Shown here: piece after piece, positions 1-12,948 of the stretch | Position numbering within the stretch: position 1 is the first letter of the stretch | Layout: each line of letters starts with the position of its first letter | Origin: Odontesthes bonariensis | Lineage: Eukaryota > Chordata > Actinopteri > Atheriniformes > Atherinopsidae | Direction of reading: 5' to 3' | Length of the DNA: 64,000 nt | Assembly (NCBI RefSeq): GCF_027942865.1 | Contig: NC_134515.1 | Location: 33,917,449-33,981,448 of the forward strand | Notes under the pieces: model-generated | Told to the model about the DNA's origin: nothing | What the model saw: the letters and a program-made list of their open reading frames with translations, nothing else | Databases searched by the model: none | Position numbers and translations under genes: made by a program

Positions 1-548
1 AACTGCATGTTTGCACATGTTTGTTGAGAAGATTAACACTACTTTATTGCCTGCACTGAGAAGTTAACTTAGCTTAGCATAAACTCATTAAACTGAGGTA
101 AATGGTAGCTTTCAACCTGAGATACAAGATGTGAAATCATCCTATGAAATGTAGCATGATGATATCATATACTGTGGGAATAACCATTAGATTTAAGAGG
201 GTCTCTTCACATCCAGACAATTTAGGCTTCAATACGTAACAGCCAAGCATGAAACTTTTCCCATCAGTCAAAACAAAACTGATGACGTCACCCATCATAC
301 AGAGTTTGTTCACTGCCACCTTCAGTACATTTTCCACTCCTCTCTGTCTTCAAAGTTCCTCCCCACCTTCCTGCTTCAATCTTTTGAACCACCTCCTGTT
401 CAGCACTCTTATTTTAAATCTAAATCTGGAAAAATATTTTTTTGTTATTGAAGGAGGGGGAAAGCACATCATAACTATGTCTATTTGAGTTTCTATCATT
501 ATGTTGCTATAGTTACAGCTGCTATATAGATTGGTGTCCATATGAGCC
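1..548. other. Non-coding DNA upstream of the distal hnf4a promoter
   Basis: AT-rich sequence with no convincing exon, splice-site pair or repeat boundary that I recognise. It lies immediately upstream of the binding-site cluster described at 550-607, so it may hold further distal regulatory sequence of hnf4a. That role is inferred from position only. Confidence 0.4.
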
Positions 549-549
549 T

Positions 550-752
550 GGTTACTGTTTAACCTCCCCACCCACATTTGCCCAGATTAGGAAAATCAAT
601 AAGATAACAGCGGCAACACCGGCCTTACCTTGCACCAACAACACCCTTCTCACAGTGCGGCGCGCGGTGCAAAACTCCTACATTTTACACCTTATGGTAA
701 GGAAGAAAAAAGTGGATTTATATCATATGCTCTAAAGGAAGTAGAGGACGAC
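550..752 (+). promoter_or_regulatory. hnf4a: Candidate hnf4a P2 (distal) promoter and 5' UTR
   Basis: Three transcription-factor-like sites sit within 60 bp, about 150-200 bp before the alternative start codon at 753. GGTTACTGTTTAACC (550-564) is an imperfect palindrome matching 11 of 13 positions of the HNF1 consensus GTTAATNATTAAC. AAAATCAATA (592-601) fits the HNF6/ONECUT core. AGATAA (602-607) fits GATA factors. In mammals the HNF4A P2 promoter, used in pancreas and gut, is controlled by HNF1, HNF6, GATA and PDX1. Finding the first three types of site in front of an exon that matches the P2 first exon in length and phase supports this call. No clear TATA box is seen, so the transcription start is not placed. 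Confidence 0.7.
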
Positions 753-801
753 ATGGTCAATGTAAACACCCAAGTCAGTTCAAGTATGGAACCTCCGTTT
801 G
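753..801 (+). CDS. hnf4a: hnf4a alternative first coding exon (P2 isoform)
   Basis: A short exon of 16 codons plus one base, beginning MVNVNTQ and ending EPPF, followed directly by a strong donor (G^GTGAGT). The mammalian HNF4A P2 first exon also encodes 16 residues (beginning MVSVN) and ends in phase 1, with the first base of an Asp codon. Here the last G joins AC at 19368 to make the same Asp, giving a predicted P2 isoform of 441 residues. This isoform lacks the N-terminal AF-1 segment that the proximal exon encodes (starting MDMADYS). The exon lies 17.5 kb upstream of the proximal first exon. It is too short for gene finders that rely on ORF length. The call rests on start sequence, length, phase, donor and upstream sites; transcript evidence would settle it. 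Confidence 0.82.
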
Positions 802-2478
802 GTGAGTACACAGTTCTCTTTTTATCCACCCGGCCTGTTGATTTCAGCACAAAGAAAAAAGGCTCAAGAGTGGCAGCTTCTGTTTTTTTCTTTCTTTTTC
901 AGTGGTCTGTGCAGCAGTTATTTAGCTCGAAAGCACTGTTGGATCACAAGTGATTCACAATGGAAATATCATCGCCATATGTGTCTGGCTTTTTCACACA
1001 GCTGTAATCCAGGAGGTGTGTCTAAGATAGGTAGGTTGTTAAAAACAGCATGGGAGCTGAGAATGACAGAGAAGAAGGTTCAGAGATGATGGGATGTCAA
1101 AGGACCAAGAGTGCCATAAATCTGAGGGGATCAAATCTTTATTTTGAACTGGGAAGTGCACTGAGAACACACTTCCTATTGAGATTTACAATCTACAAAA
1201 AGAATGAAACATTGAACAAAAATTGAACTTTGATAAATATTTGTATTGTTATTTGATGCTGCGCTAACACAAACACAGAGGGTTTCCAATTTCCTGTATG
1301 GTTATGTTGAGCTGCTCAGCTTGGGCAGTTAATTGTACTTCTCTTCTTTGTCCTGGTATAAATGCCTGAGAGGGGACTTCATTTATTGAGCAAAGTATGT
1401 CAGACTTTGCGACTCTAGGCTGTGTAAGTAAACGGAAAAGTAGTTTTGTCACTTCTAACTTTCAATGTGGAAGATCATCATGGCTGTTTGTATGGTCGAA
1501 ATCACAGCACGTATGTCTTTAGGCTACTGTACCGGTGATTTTATCAAATGACACTCCTGTTATAAAACCAGGATTTCATTAGAGCTGAGCAACAGTCTCA
1601 ACATCCTTCAACTGACTGCCAGTTGACTCATAGTTATGGGTTAATGGCTTTTTTATACAGTCACATTTTTTGTCATGTTTAGCCATTTGACAAAATAATT
1701 AGAATTGCGTTTTAGAGTGGCATATTGGGAAATCAGCTGTATTAATATATACTTAAACTTTACCATTTTTACAAAAGAAGCACGCTATCTTTTGTGGTTA
1801 TTCTTTGTTGTTACTGGCTTCTTCTTCTTCTGTGTACCAGATGGAAACCATGGAGCATGCACAGAGTGCCAAGGCCAGTTTGAGTCCAGTGGAGCGCAAA
1901 CATAGTAAATAGCTCACTGTGTTAGTCCAGCAATGAGAAGTTTTTATTTTGTGAAACTGAAATATGTGCATTCTAAAAGTCCAGTTTTGGTTGGACTAGC
2001 TTTTTCTTGTGTCATGCATACATCTCAGTCACGCAAAAGTCCTCTCTGTGCAGCCTTTCACATCTTTCAGTTGGTGGGGAGTTTTACATGAACTGCCATG
2101 GTCATTCATTGAACAATTTGCATGTCACAGTGGGATGTGGAGATGCAAATCCATTTTCATAAAGCTCTGAACAAAAGATGAAAAAAGACGTAATGCATGA
2201 TGTATTCCTGAATTGTGAGTACTGTGTGATCCATCTTTATGTTCTGAGAGCAACAAACACCACAGTGTTTCTGTTCATTTTCTGAAAAACCTGCACAGCA
2301 TTGCCCAGTGGACCCGTTTCTTTTTCCTGTCATACCTCTGCATCAGTCCAATATGCAATAGTATCCTGCCAACAAAGGAGTCAATAATGCACAATAATGG
2401 GACAAAGTGAAAGTGTAAATGTGAAAAACTGTCGGTCAGTTGGAGAAACTTTGGGACATAGCATCTACTTATGGGCTA

Positions 2479-2610
2479 ATTCATAAATCACTTTAAGTGA
2501 TGAGCAAACCACTTAAGGTTGCATACTAGAAACTGCAAAATCAGTTCCCCAAGCTACCATGGAGTTTCTATGGAATGTTCTTTCACTTTCCTTAAAGTGG
2601 ATAAATGAAT
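2479..2610. repeat. Short inverted-repeat element (MITE-like)
   Basis: The left arm (ATTCATAAATCACTTTAAG, from 2479) and the right arm (CTTAAAGTGGATAAATGAAT, 2591-2610) are near-perfect reverse complements about 95 bp apart. Total length is about 132 bp. This is the form of a small non-autonomous DNA transposon; no clear target-site duplication was found. The central part has no coding content. Confidence 0.5.
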
Positions 2611-2696
2611 CAATATATCATATTATGTTTTCCCTGTTTTTGTCGTGGAGGGGGTTGCTTAAGCCCCCGTGTAGTCATTTCAGAAACTACATATTT

Positions 2697-2745
2697 ACTG
2701 TATATATATGTATATATATTTAGATATGTGTGTGTGTATATATAA
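2697..2745. repeat. TA/TG-rich simple-sequence tract
   Basis: Alternating TATATATATG and TGTGTGTG runs within about 50 bp, an imperfect dinucleotide microsatellite in the hnf4a long intron. Confidence 0.7.
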
Positions 2746-5700
2746 GCTGACTTGCCTGTTTCTTAGAAAACTTAATGCACATCACAGCGAATGAAATCAA
2801 CTTTACAAATGTCTTCTGGTCTGGCAAAGATTAAAATAACACAACTCGCCAGCTGTTTTCGGTTTGAGCCAGCAAACAAACTCACATGGCTGATAGGTAT
2901 CTTACAAGATATGATACAATATCTCAGATTTTTATAGCTTCAGATTTGTTCTGCCAGTGAGTTGAAACCAGGCAAGAGAGTCTGTAATGGAACCACAGCG
3001 TTAAAAAGAGAATAATTAAATAGTGAAACAATTCAACACATCAACGTTGTGACTGATGATGCAACACATCATGAAGAGGCATTGCTGATTCAAAATGAAG
3101 AAAGAATAAAAATCCGGTCCGACGCTGACTTCGGTATGAAGGAATCTGTTGGACGTGGCCACAAATATCGACACTTGGAAATATGAGTGCTCTAAATCTA
3201 CGCCCTGCGTGTAAATAACTATGACGGTGATAAAATGTGTGTGTGGGAGTGTTTCTGAGCTTTTTGTTGGCCTTTTACTTTGAGATGCTACTAAATAATC
3301 GTTGATAGTTCCAGTTCAATGACTTTGTTGTTAATTTTGAATATGTTATTCAGTGAGTTACTGCCTCAATGTCACTAAGAGTACAAAACCAAACTGTTTT
3401 GTTGTAGGCAATAAGTAAGTGAATTTTTTTTTTAACATTCATATTGAGGTCATTTTTTTGATGCCCACTTTGGTGGTGTCCACAGAGACTTTGACATCAG
3501 AATATTGATTTTTGGATCAGAACTCTTGGAGATATTGATTCTAGCCACTTGTTGTCTTCCAGTAAGGAATAATCCATAAGGTTAAGAGTGTGCCCAAATC
3601 ACATTACTAATGTAATATAGAGTTTGTTGATTTTGCACCAAAAAATAACCACGTTGAATAGCCTTGGCCTTTATTTGTAAAGAAAAATTAAACATACAGC
3701 ACATATGAAAGTTACATAGCTATAAAGCTGACTGATTCATTGCTTGACATGGTACTAATTTAATAGTATCTTACTACTATTACTAGTTTAATGGTAGTAA
3801 GATAATAGAAATAGAAAAAGTTGAATACTAACAAGCTGAAAAGGTGTATATTGTGAAATATTGAATGAATAAAATACATTTATTCATAAGAGAAAAGACT
3901 AAAGAATTGTCCCTCTGAAAAAATGCTTATAATTTGACAATGATTACATATACTGCAAAAACATCTCTTGCTAACATGCACTGAACTTGTATCAAACATA
4001 TGTCTAACCTTTTTGTGTCATTAAGTACCATGAAGACACACACATTGGTTTATTCTTACCTAATCCCAGATGAATTGTCATTGTGCCCAAAATTGTCACC
4101 AAATGCGGATTAATTCCCCACTCTAATTAGTCCCTTGTTCTTTGGCTAAAAACTATAGCACTTAGTTGTTTTATTTATACAGTCGAAGGCAGGCTAGAGG
4201 AATACTCAGTGCTGGTGGATGAACTGAAACATTGCTGGATTTGGTCTTTTGATGGAATTTGAATTCTTAACTTTTAAGATATATAAAATTAAAAAAAAGG
4301 AAACTATCACAGAGAGTATTGGTCTTTCATTTACAAGGCCAGGAAACATTGTATGGGTCAGAAAATACTGGTTTGTTTGAAGAACTTTAAATGGATACAG
4401 AAATGTGTTTCACATTAGGCTGGATTACTGAGTTGCACTGTTTTGTACAATAGCAACATTTTTCTAAAAGGATTTGTTTACAGTATAGGCTTAACAAATC
4501 TTCCAAAACCAGGACATTTATATTACAAATACATTCTTTGGCAGCTACCAAACCTAAGCTCCTTTTTGACTGAGATCGGTTTATACTCCTTTGTCTAAAG
4601 AAGTTACAAACCATAGCTCAGTTCACTTGCACTTGTAAAATGTCTCCAGGAAGCAATTCACGTGTAACATCTTGCACAGGCATTTTGTTTATGTTTCTTT
4701 TTGCAGATTTATCATGATGAGAAAAAGCAAGTATGAAAGATATCTGGAACCATCTGATATAGTTAAAAATAGATGATGTGTTTGGCACAATTTCTCAAAA
4801 AATTTCCAGCAATTTCACTCCTCAACACTCAACTGTTTAGACAAGCCAACAAGTCTTTATCTTAACAGTGTTACCTATAGTTCATGAGATATACTTTGTT
4901 TGTGTCTGACACGTGAGATTAACAGCTTAACGGTCACGGCCTGGACAAACTCCCAAGCTCCGCTGTTGGCTGAATCACTTGGTGAGTGTAAACATGACAA
5001 CAGCCGTTGAACAGCCCATCAGTAGATATCTGTTTGCCTACAAAGCTGAATGACTTGTCGAAAGAGCACAGAGAGGCCTGGCCTCTTAATGTATGCTGTC
5101 AAAGTTAAACACATAAGCAGAGCATTGTCTAACATGAAAGTCTCACAGCAAAGTTTAAAAGGCACTGACTGTAAAAAGAATGTTTTGGGGAATATTTGTT
5201 TAATTGCAGGTGCTGTGTAATAATGCCATGAAGGAACCCAGACAGGATGGTAAAGCAAAAACAGCACTGCAGTGCAATTCTTAAACTTAAACTAAAACTA
5301 GAACATTTAGAATTGTTACAATTGTTACAAAACAATCACATTACAATTAGAAGTATTATATTTGTAATTTTGCTGAAATACTGATCACCATCACTAAAGT
5401 AAATTTACGATGCTCTCAACCACAAGTAGTCTATGCATGATATGAAGTCAATTTTAATGACAGACATAGTAACACTTAAGCAGTAATTTTACAGTTATAT
5501 TAGAGAGGTTTTATTTATAAAAAATCTTACCTTAAGTCTGCTTGTGCTTTTGCTTTTAAGTGAGCATCTACACCATGTGGAGCTGTCCTTAAACTATAAA
5601 TCAAACTTTCCTTTTTTCCCATTTCTTCTATTTTCATAAAGTTATAGGAATGTAAACTACGAGTCTGCAAAATAACTGGTCATTATACCTGTCAAGTAGA

Positions 5701-7606
5701 TGCTGAAGAGTGCAATGTCTTAACATTGTGTTGTACAGGTACAGAGAAGATTGAAATGCAAATCCAAATAGTTTACTGAGAAGATGTACTTTAAGTTTCC
5801 GGCAGGCCTGGAAACAGACACGTTTTTTCAAAACATTTTTACTAAATAATTTCAAGAAAGAAAGAGGTTCCTGTTTTGCGATGCTAACTCAACAGTTGCA
5901 GTAGTTTGATACTGGGTCTTTCTCTCGTTACTTTCGTCTTCATCAAACAAAATACAGTTCCTTAGATTTAGACCAGGTGATCAATTCAGCCATTGAACAT
6001 TCAGCTTCTTTACCATCCGATAATCCTCGACTCATTTTGCTTTGTGTTTTGTGGCAATGTGTCACCTCCACTGTGAAACACAGTCTGAGCAGACTGTGTA
6101 TCCGTGTGCTTTTCAGTATATCTGCCTGCTCTTTCTTCTGTCTGATCATCAATAAAGACTAGTGACCCAGTGTTGCTGGTGTCCATGCATGCCAATGCCC
6201 TCACACTGCTTCCATGCATTTTACAGATAATCTCGTATGCACAGGATCATGAGTCGTACCAAGCTGTTCTTTCTTCTTCTCATCATCCTGCTACAGGTTG
6301 ATCTTGGTTTCAACTGTCCAAAGAATACTGTTGCAGAGCTGCTCTGGCTTTTTAACATGTAATCAAAACAGTAATCAGCCCTTTTTCTTCTTGAGGTGTA
6401 TGAATGCTTTGCACCCTCTGGTGAACCCTGTGAATTGGCTCTTGTGAAGTCTCCTTTTCAATGTAATTAAAATGGAAATTACCCTGTGGTAATACATTAC
6501 TTTTTTTTCCTGTGGATATCCACACCTTCATATGTTTCCAAGCTTAGCAGTGCATTCCTTTTATCTGAATGTACCACATTATGATGTTTCAGATGTCTCT
6601 CCGATGGGGTTGTTTTGTTTTTGTAGCCAACGATTGTCCTGTTTCACTTGTATTGAGGGCTTATTTGACTGCTACAATACTCAGAGATTGAATACATACC
6701 TCACACCTTCCTAATGATGAAGGACATGATGAGAAATAGCCCATTCCCATCCATTCAACAGCTCTTGAGTTGTAAATATTACGGGTACATATAAAGACCT
6801 GTCATTCTTAAATCATTTCTAAGAATAAGATGTGTGTACCCCAACTTGAAAACCTAGAACTTGTAATTGACTTGTTTGATTACATAGATAAAATTATTTT
6901 TAAAAAAAGATGTCTGTCTGTGTCCCAGTATTCATTAGCCTACTTTATTTTTCTCCACTGACTGGAAATATGTTCATTTGTTGGAAAAGATGACAACTGA
7001 CCATTGGAACAGCTGTAACAATGGCAAAATCACGACTGTAAATCACCTCACAGTTAAATCTATGATCTCTTTTTTTAGCATAGCTGGGAAGAAAAACTTG
7101 ATGCTAAGAAACAAAAAATTAAATATTAAACTTATGTAGTTTAGAGTTAAAGTTTGATAAACATGCCCACGGGCCCTTGCTACAATTACAGAACAGGGTT
7201 TCCTCACATATGTACACTGTGCCATCTACCAAACCAAGGAGGCACTTCACTTTAAAGTCTGCATTATTGGGAACCATGTAGTCGATTTATTCAAGCTTTC
7301 TTACCTAAGCTTTACCATGTGATCAGACATTAAATGCAACACCTGACATGATCTCTGTAATTACACTGAAATGATTTAAATGCAAGCTGCATCTAAAGGT
7401 TCACACCCTGTGTAAAAGAAAGTGAGAGCACAGTGTTCTGTTGAATTAACCACTCTACTAATAAAATGAAAAGACAACCTATACCAGCAGAAAGCATGAT
7501 AGTTAGGTCTACATGTTTGTTTTTTACAGAAAAAGAAAGCCCAATTAGCAGCCTGCTCACTTGACGCTATTAATCCGGGTGTTCAAGTCTCCAATCAAAT
7601 CTCATT

Positions 7607-7966
7607 GTGACAGGCATTAAGGGATTATCCCTGTGGGCTGTAGGCCCTTCCAGTCACCCTGGTGGCCCCAGGAAAAAACATTATCAGGGAACAGTGGCAC
7701 TGCTACTCCTCCCAGCTTGCCTGAGCCTGGCTGGGCCTGAGAGAGCCGCCCAGGCTCATGGGCCTTCGCTCAGCTGGCCGGCTCACTATCAGAGCTCTGC
7801 CTTCACGGGGATGTATGGCCAGGATGGGACACTGCATTTCACCAACCCGTGTAAAGGTAAAGGACACAGAGAGAGCTGCGAGGGTTGGTTTGGGTATGTG
7901 ACTTTTCCCCGCGTTCGCGCTCTGGTTCTTGCAGTGAGGGAAGTGAAGCTGTTGGAGGCTGAATGA
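7607..7966 (+). other. Unassigned GC-rich segment, open for 119 codons
   Basis: An open frame in a locally GC-rich island inside the long hnf4a intron. The translation has no recognisable domain, is rich in Pro, Gly and Ala, and shows no convincing acceptor and donor pair. It may be a conserved regulatory element rather than an exon. I do not assign a protein. Confidence 0.2.
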
Positions 7967-8458
7967 TGAAACGCTTCAGAAAAGAAATACTTGTTTCTGG
8001 TTTTTATAGTCGCCTGAATTCTAAGAAGAAGAAAAAAGAAAAGGTGTTCTACAACTGTTTTGGCAGCGTGCATTCACTTTGCTGAACGTGTGCATTAGGC
8101 TACATTTTCTTGACACTGGGTTTTATGTTATGAATATGTTGGATGTGGACTGACTAAACAGAGACTTAATGACTCAAGAATTTCTGAATATGTACTTTTG
8201 TATGGCCCTGGTGAACTGAGCACTGGACTGAATATGAACTAGTGCTGAGTGTCCACATGATGGCAGTAGTAAATAGTACATCAGCGGAAGAAAGGAAATA
8301 ACACATTTACTAGTGCACTAAACTAAATAATAGTTTAATTCTTGTTGTGGATTTATTTTGTAGGTTGTAAAAAAAGGCAATGTGCAAGAAGTGTTGAAAT
8401 ATCCATGTGAATGTCACGATTCGGGTTTTTGCAGCTGAGAATTACATTGTAACAGGAT

Positions 8459-8815
8459 AAATCAAATCAAATCAAGTCAAATTTATTTGTATAGCACATT
8501 TCATGTACAAAACAATTCAAAGAGCTTCACATAAAATAAAAGCATTGAAGCAGGGAGTGTAATAAGCATTAAAAATACATAAAAGAATATAAAGAGAAAC
8601 AAATAAAATAATTTAAATGAATTTAAAAACAAGCAACAGTCCAAATAAGTTAAAAGATATCGTGCAGATTTCATGCATAGACACATGAGAAAAGAAATAT
8701 TTTCAACCTGGATTTAAAAATGTCTACATTTGGTGAAAGTTGAATCTCCACTGGCAGTTTGTTCCACCTGTTTGCAGCATAACAGCTAAATGAATGGTGT
8801 AGCTCAATGGATTTC
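8459..8815 (-). mobile_element. 3' end of a CR1/L2-type LINE
   Basis: Begins with short A/T-rich tandem repeats of ATCAA type, followed by the fish LINE 3' terminal sequence AATTTATTTGTATAGCACA and a stretch nearly identical to those at 26578-26748 and, in part, 55041-55125. The simple repeat at the low-coordinate end marks the LINE 3' end, so the element reads on the minus strand. It is strongly 5' truncated and retains no usable protein. Confidence 0.75.
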
Positions 8816-11800
8816 ATTTGTTAGGGGTGTATACTTTTACTCAAGAAACGCTAGACAATGTAAAACTGCTCTGTATGAGTATCTCTGGTGTATCACTTGG
8901 GATATTCTAATCTAAGTTGAACATTTAAAAGACCTTTTCCACCACTGTCAATGGGCCTGTAGTAGTCCTGTGAAAATTAGGCCAGGAGAGAGCAGTATGC
9001 GACCTCAGCTGGTAGAACAAACACAATGAATAGTGAACAAAGTGAGCTTAATGAAACAATCCAACTAATAAAGGCATCATCGTGCCCTGTGCAGTAAACA
9101 TGCTGCCATATATCAAGTGAATGAAAATGCACCAGTGAATAAAGCTAGAAATGTATTGTTTGTTCGCAGTATTAATCAGATTATGATACACTAAAAAGTT
9201 ATTTTGCCATAAGCTCAGAACGAACGGGATCACAGTGTTCCTGAATATTATGCACCTTGTTATTCAAGCTGTGGAGGTTAAATGTCTATTGATTGGCTGA
9301 TGACTGGAGGACCTATAGAGATAAAAGTGCTCAGAGCAGAGCTGCTGACAGAGGTGATTGGGACAGCAGTCAAAATAAATTCTCAGCAAAACAGAGTTAA
9401 TGGTTAGTGAACCTTATCAGAGACTGTGATTGATTTACGTTGTGCATGGGTCTTCGTGTTTATTGATGCAATTGTTTACTTATTTGGTGCACAGAGGCTA
9501 CTTACGTTTTTTCAGTATGACCAGATATAAAACATGATCAAACAAGTTAGATTGAAGAATTTATCTGTGGAGAAGGTGGCCATCAGCTTTAATCATAGTG
9601 AGAGTGTGCTGAATGGTTGAATTGCCTTGAAGGTATGAAAAGAAAAACAAGGCTTTAAAATGGTTGGGCATTAAAACTACACGGCTATGGACTGTACAAA
9701 AAGAGATCATTTCTGTCATGAAATAGTAAACTTTAAAAACAAAAAGACACAACAGGCTGCTAATTAAACTACTGTGATTTGGATGGGGGAAAAATGAAGT
9801 TGAAATATATTAATGTTTTCCACTTGCATACCTCCCTCATTTCTTAAAAGCTAAGCCCCTTTTTATATCATAAGATAAACAGATAGCAGAATAGCCACTT
9901 GCGGTTTATCACTGCCTCTTTATCTTGGGACAAAAAAGTAATCATGGGTTGAGACATTGCAACTTATCTTTTGGAATTTTGATTGACTGGTTCTTTTTCT
10001 TTCTTGCTTTTTTGTGGAAATCTTTTCTAAATATCGCAACCATTTTTAATGCAGTTTCATAAGTACAGTTGGCTGAGCTACCTGAAGTAAACGTTAAAAA
10101 GTACACTTTTAAAACCTTTTTAACTGATATAGAATGGCCTCTTCAATCATCTGTTTAGCAACATGACCAAACCCACATTTATCTGTCATTTTAGCACACA
10201 ACTTTAGAAGATTGTTTACTTTTAAGTATAAATGGGCTTTAAACGAGTTTTAAGACTTCTGAGGACACATTAACTTCAGTTGGTCTACATAGTGCTATCA
10301 TTTGACAAGAGAATGTAGAGTAATAAGTTATCAAGGTGAACTGTGTTAGATTAGTTTGAACTAAAAATACAAAGATGCAACAGAAGTCTGCAGACAAACT
10401 TGCAAACATATCATCATCAGGAAATTTAAAATAATAATAATAATAATAATAATATCATTATTGTAAATAAACAATACTGAAATATTCCATTAGCACAGAT
10501 GATATAATACTCCACTGGTGAGCTCCATGGGCTTGCATAAGTAGTGTTATTTGCACATAGTTATCTGTTGACCAGGTCTTTGCCATGACACTCTACTCAC
10601 CTATCTCCACCATCTACTGCAGCAGTCTTTTTCTGCTGGCCTCAGATCTGTTGCAGTACGTTGTCTCCTTCTGTTTTTACTCTTATCAACATCGACATGC
10701 TCCTGGATGTGCCTCACAAACACTTACAGTTCCACTGTGGTGTAGCTCTCTCAGAAAGTAACAAAATAGGTCCACAGACAGTGAATATTCCACATCTTAT
10801 CAACTCTTCCAGGCCACCATGATCGTCCTCGCAGCTTCTGGCTCTTTGATTTTGATTTGAACTATGTTGTTTCCCTGCCACTTGCCTTTGAGATCAGACT
10901 TAGGGCAATGAAATGTAGTCATTGAGGAGACGGTACAAATAGGCAGTGGTTACAAATGGAGTTTGGTCAGTGGCCGGAGATTCTTATTCAGAAGATAGAC
11001 AGGACTTTGTTCACAAACTGGAGTTTGAAGTTTCAAAGGGGAGAATCACACAAGTGTTACATCAGGTCTCAGCGATCCTTTGACTTTTAGCCCCGGGGCA
11101 AGAGTTTGGGTGACTGATTATACGACAGCTATGTCTGGCCCATCATATTTCAACATGGCTGCCTCCTCTATTCAACATGTATTCCAAATACAGCAAAATG
11201 TCAGTTGTCAGTAAAAAAAATTACGTGTAATAGTTCTTCCTCAACTTAAATCCCAACATATAATTTATTTTAGTACTTCAGAACAGCACTGTAAGAATTA
11301 AACAATAAAAATCATGATGTGAGTTTATGAGACAGAAATCATTTTAAACACCCTGTCTGTTATAACCTTAGCAAAAAATTACCAAACAAACAACAACAAT
11401 TAAACAGAAACAGAAGATGCCTGGAAAAAATAGCAGGCATCTTACAATGAAAATGTATTACTACAAAAAGCCTTTCCTTCATTAAATTGATGCTAAAACA
11501 AATACAAAGAGAAAGTTTTTTAATTCAATGCAAGACTGTAGTGAAAAGCAGTTACCCTGGAATTAGGCCAACCCATTTAAATTTTATGGGTTGTCCACAA
11601 ATGGATGGCTAAGTCTACATTACAACTAAAAAGAGTCAAGCACAAAACTCGTTTCTCACTGTCTCTTTTGTATGAGCTGATTGACGGATCAGTCAACACT
11701 TTTCCCCTAAAGTCACCAAATTTTGGATATATGCCACCAACTTTTGAATTTTCAATTTCTATTATCTTTAAGATTAATTTATTCCAGTCTGATTTTCTTT

Positions 11801-12500
11801 TCAGCCAACCGAGTAACAACGCGAGAGGAAAAAATACTTTTCTTCATTTGCTGTGTTGGCTATTGGTTACTACCTGTTCCTTTAGTTTAAACTGTAAAAT
11901 CATCAAGAGAGCTCACTAACAACTAACATCAGGAGTAGCTCATGCTAATGTTGATCTTACTGCTGATACTGTGTAGGGCGGGTTACAACGACGCATCAAC
12001 CTTTACATGTGTATAGTTTACATGATATGATTAGCTCGTATTTTAGCAAAAACATGGTAACAAACATAACTCTGTAGCTCTTTTCACAAATGGTTTCAGC
12101 TTTATCCCAGAAAAAAAAAGGTGTACTCTTTCGTCCTCCAATGCTCCTCTTTGGTAAATCACATTAATACATACAGCAAGGCATCATGGTATCAACTGAA
12201 AAAAGTTGAAGCTACAACATAAGCTTTCTCTTCAACGTTAACAGTACCAGCTTTTTGCTTTCCAGTTGAGAAGAAAATGTACAAGTTGTGCATCAGATTT
12301 CTGATAAAAAGCTGTCTGGAACCAAAAAAAGGGCAACATCAATATCGACTGTAATTTTGGCTCTTTTAAAAAAAAGAAATCATAAATTTGCTGCTGAACT
12401 GGTTTCTTTGTGGGAGGGAGTTGTGGCAATGGTGATATTTGTTTGCCTGGAACTTCTACTGTATCTGTAATTACTGTGATTTAATTAGCAATTCCTTATC
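8816..12500. other. Intron 1 of the hnf4a P2 isoform, second part
   Basis: No exon recognised. It contains one (AAT)n microsatellite (10430-10452). The open frames here are short, overlap on both strands and lack splice context. Confidence 0.5.
10430..10452. repeat. (AAT)n microsatellite
   Basis: About eight consecutive AAT/ATA units in AT-rich intronic DNA. Confidence 0.85.
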
Positions 12501-12948
12501 TTAAAGCAATACAATGTAACTTCTCAAAAAGCCCATTATGGAGCTCCCCCTACAGGCTGTTCCGAGAGCAACTCTAGTCTAGAGCAACTCTAGTCTGTTT
12601 TAGAGCAACTCTTGCTTTGTCGGCCTCTCTCTTTCTCTTCCTTGCTTCATCAGTCAACGTCTTCTTCTGTTTCTTCGGTGCCTCTTCCATGATGACCGTA
12701 CTGACAATGTTGTGCTAGCTTAGCCTTATACCTGGGAGCGTGAGAGGGGTCTATTTGTTTTTGCAAGTCGAAGTACTTCCGCTCAGCTCCCGGGCCGGTC
12801 CAGCAAAGTTACATAGCGCAGTTTTTCCAACTCGGACCCCCAAAGGGCATAGGAGACAGGCTAATCGTAATATTAAAACTCATTCTAGCCGCACAATTTT
12901 TTTCAAGCTGTTATTTTAAGGTAGAAATGTTACATAGTATTGATTTAA
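12501..12948. mobile_element. MITE with TTAAA-type terminal inverted repeats
   Basis: The left end (TTAAAGCAATACAATGTAAC) and the reverse complement of the right end (TTAAATCAATACTATGTAAC) differ at only two positions across about 20 bp. The element is about 448 bp and non-coding. It contains a short internal duplication of the motif GAGCAACTCTAGTCT (12570-12610). It belongs among the TTAA-bounded non-autonomous elements that recur in this window. Whether the duplicated target is TTAA or a TWA-type triplet cannot be decided, because both readings fit. Confidence 0.7.

Larger units (their letters stand above)
802..8458. other. Intron 1 of the hnf4a P2 isoform, first part
   Basis: No coding exon is recognised. 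It contains a short inverted repeat (2479-2610), a TA/TG simple tract near 2697-2745, and a GC-richer open segment at 7607-7966 that I could not assign. Otherwise it is AT-rich intronic DNA that could carry enhancers; none can be defined from this sequence alone. Confidence 0.5.
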
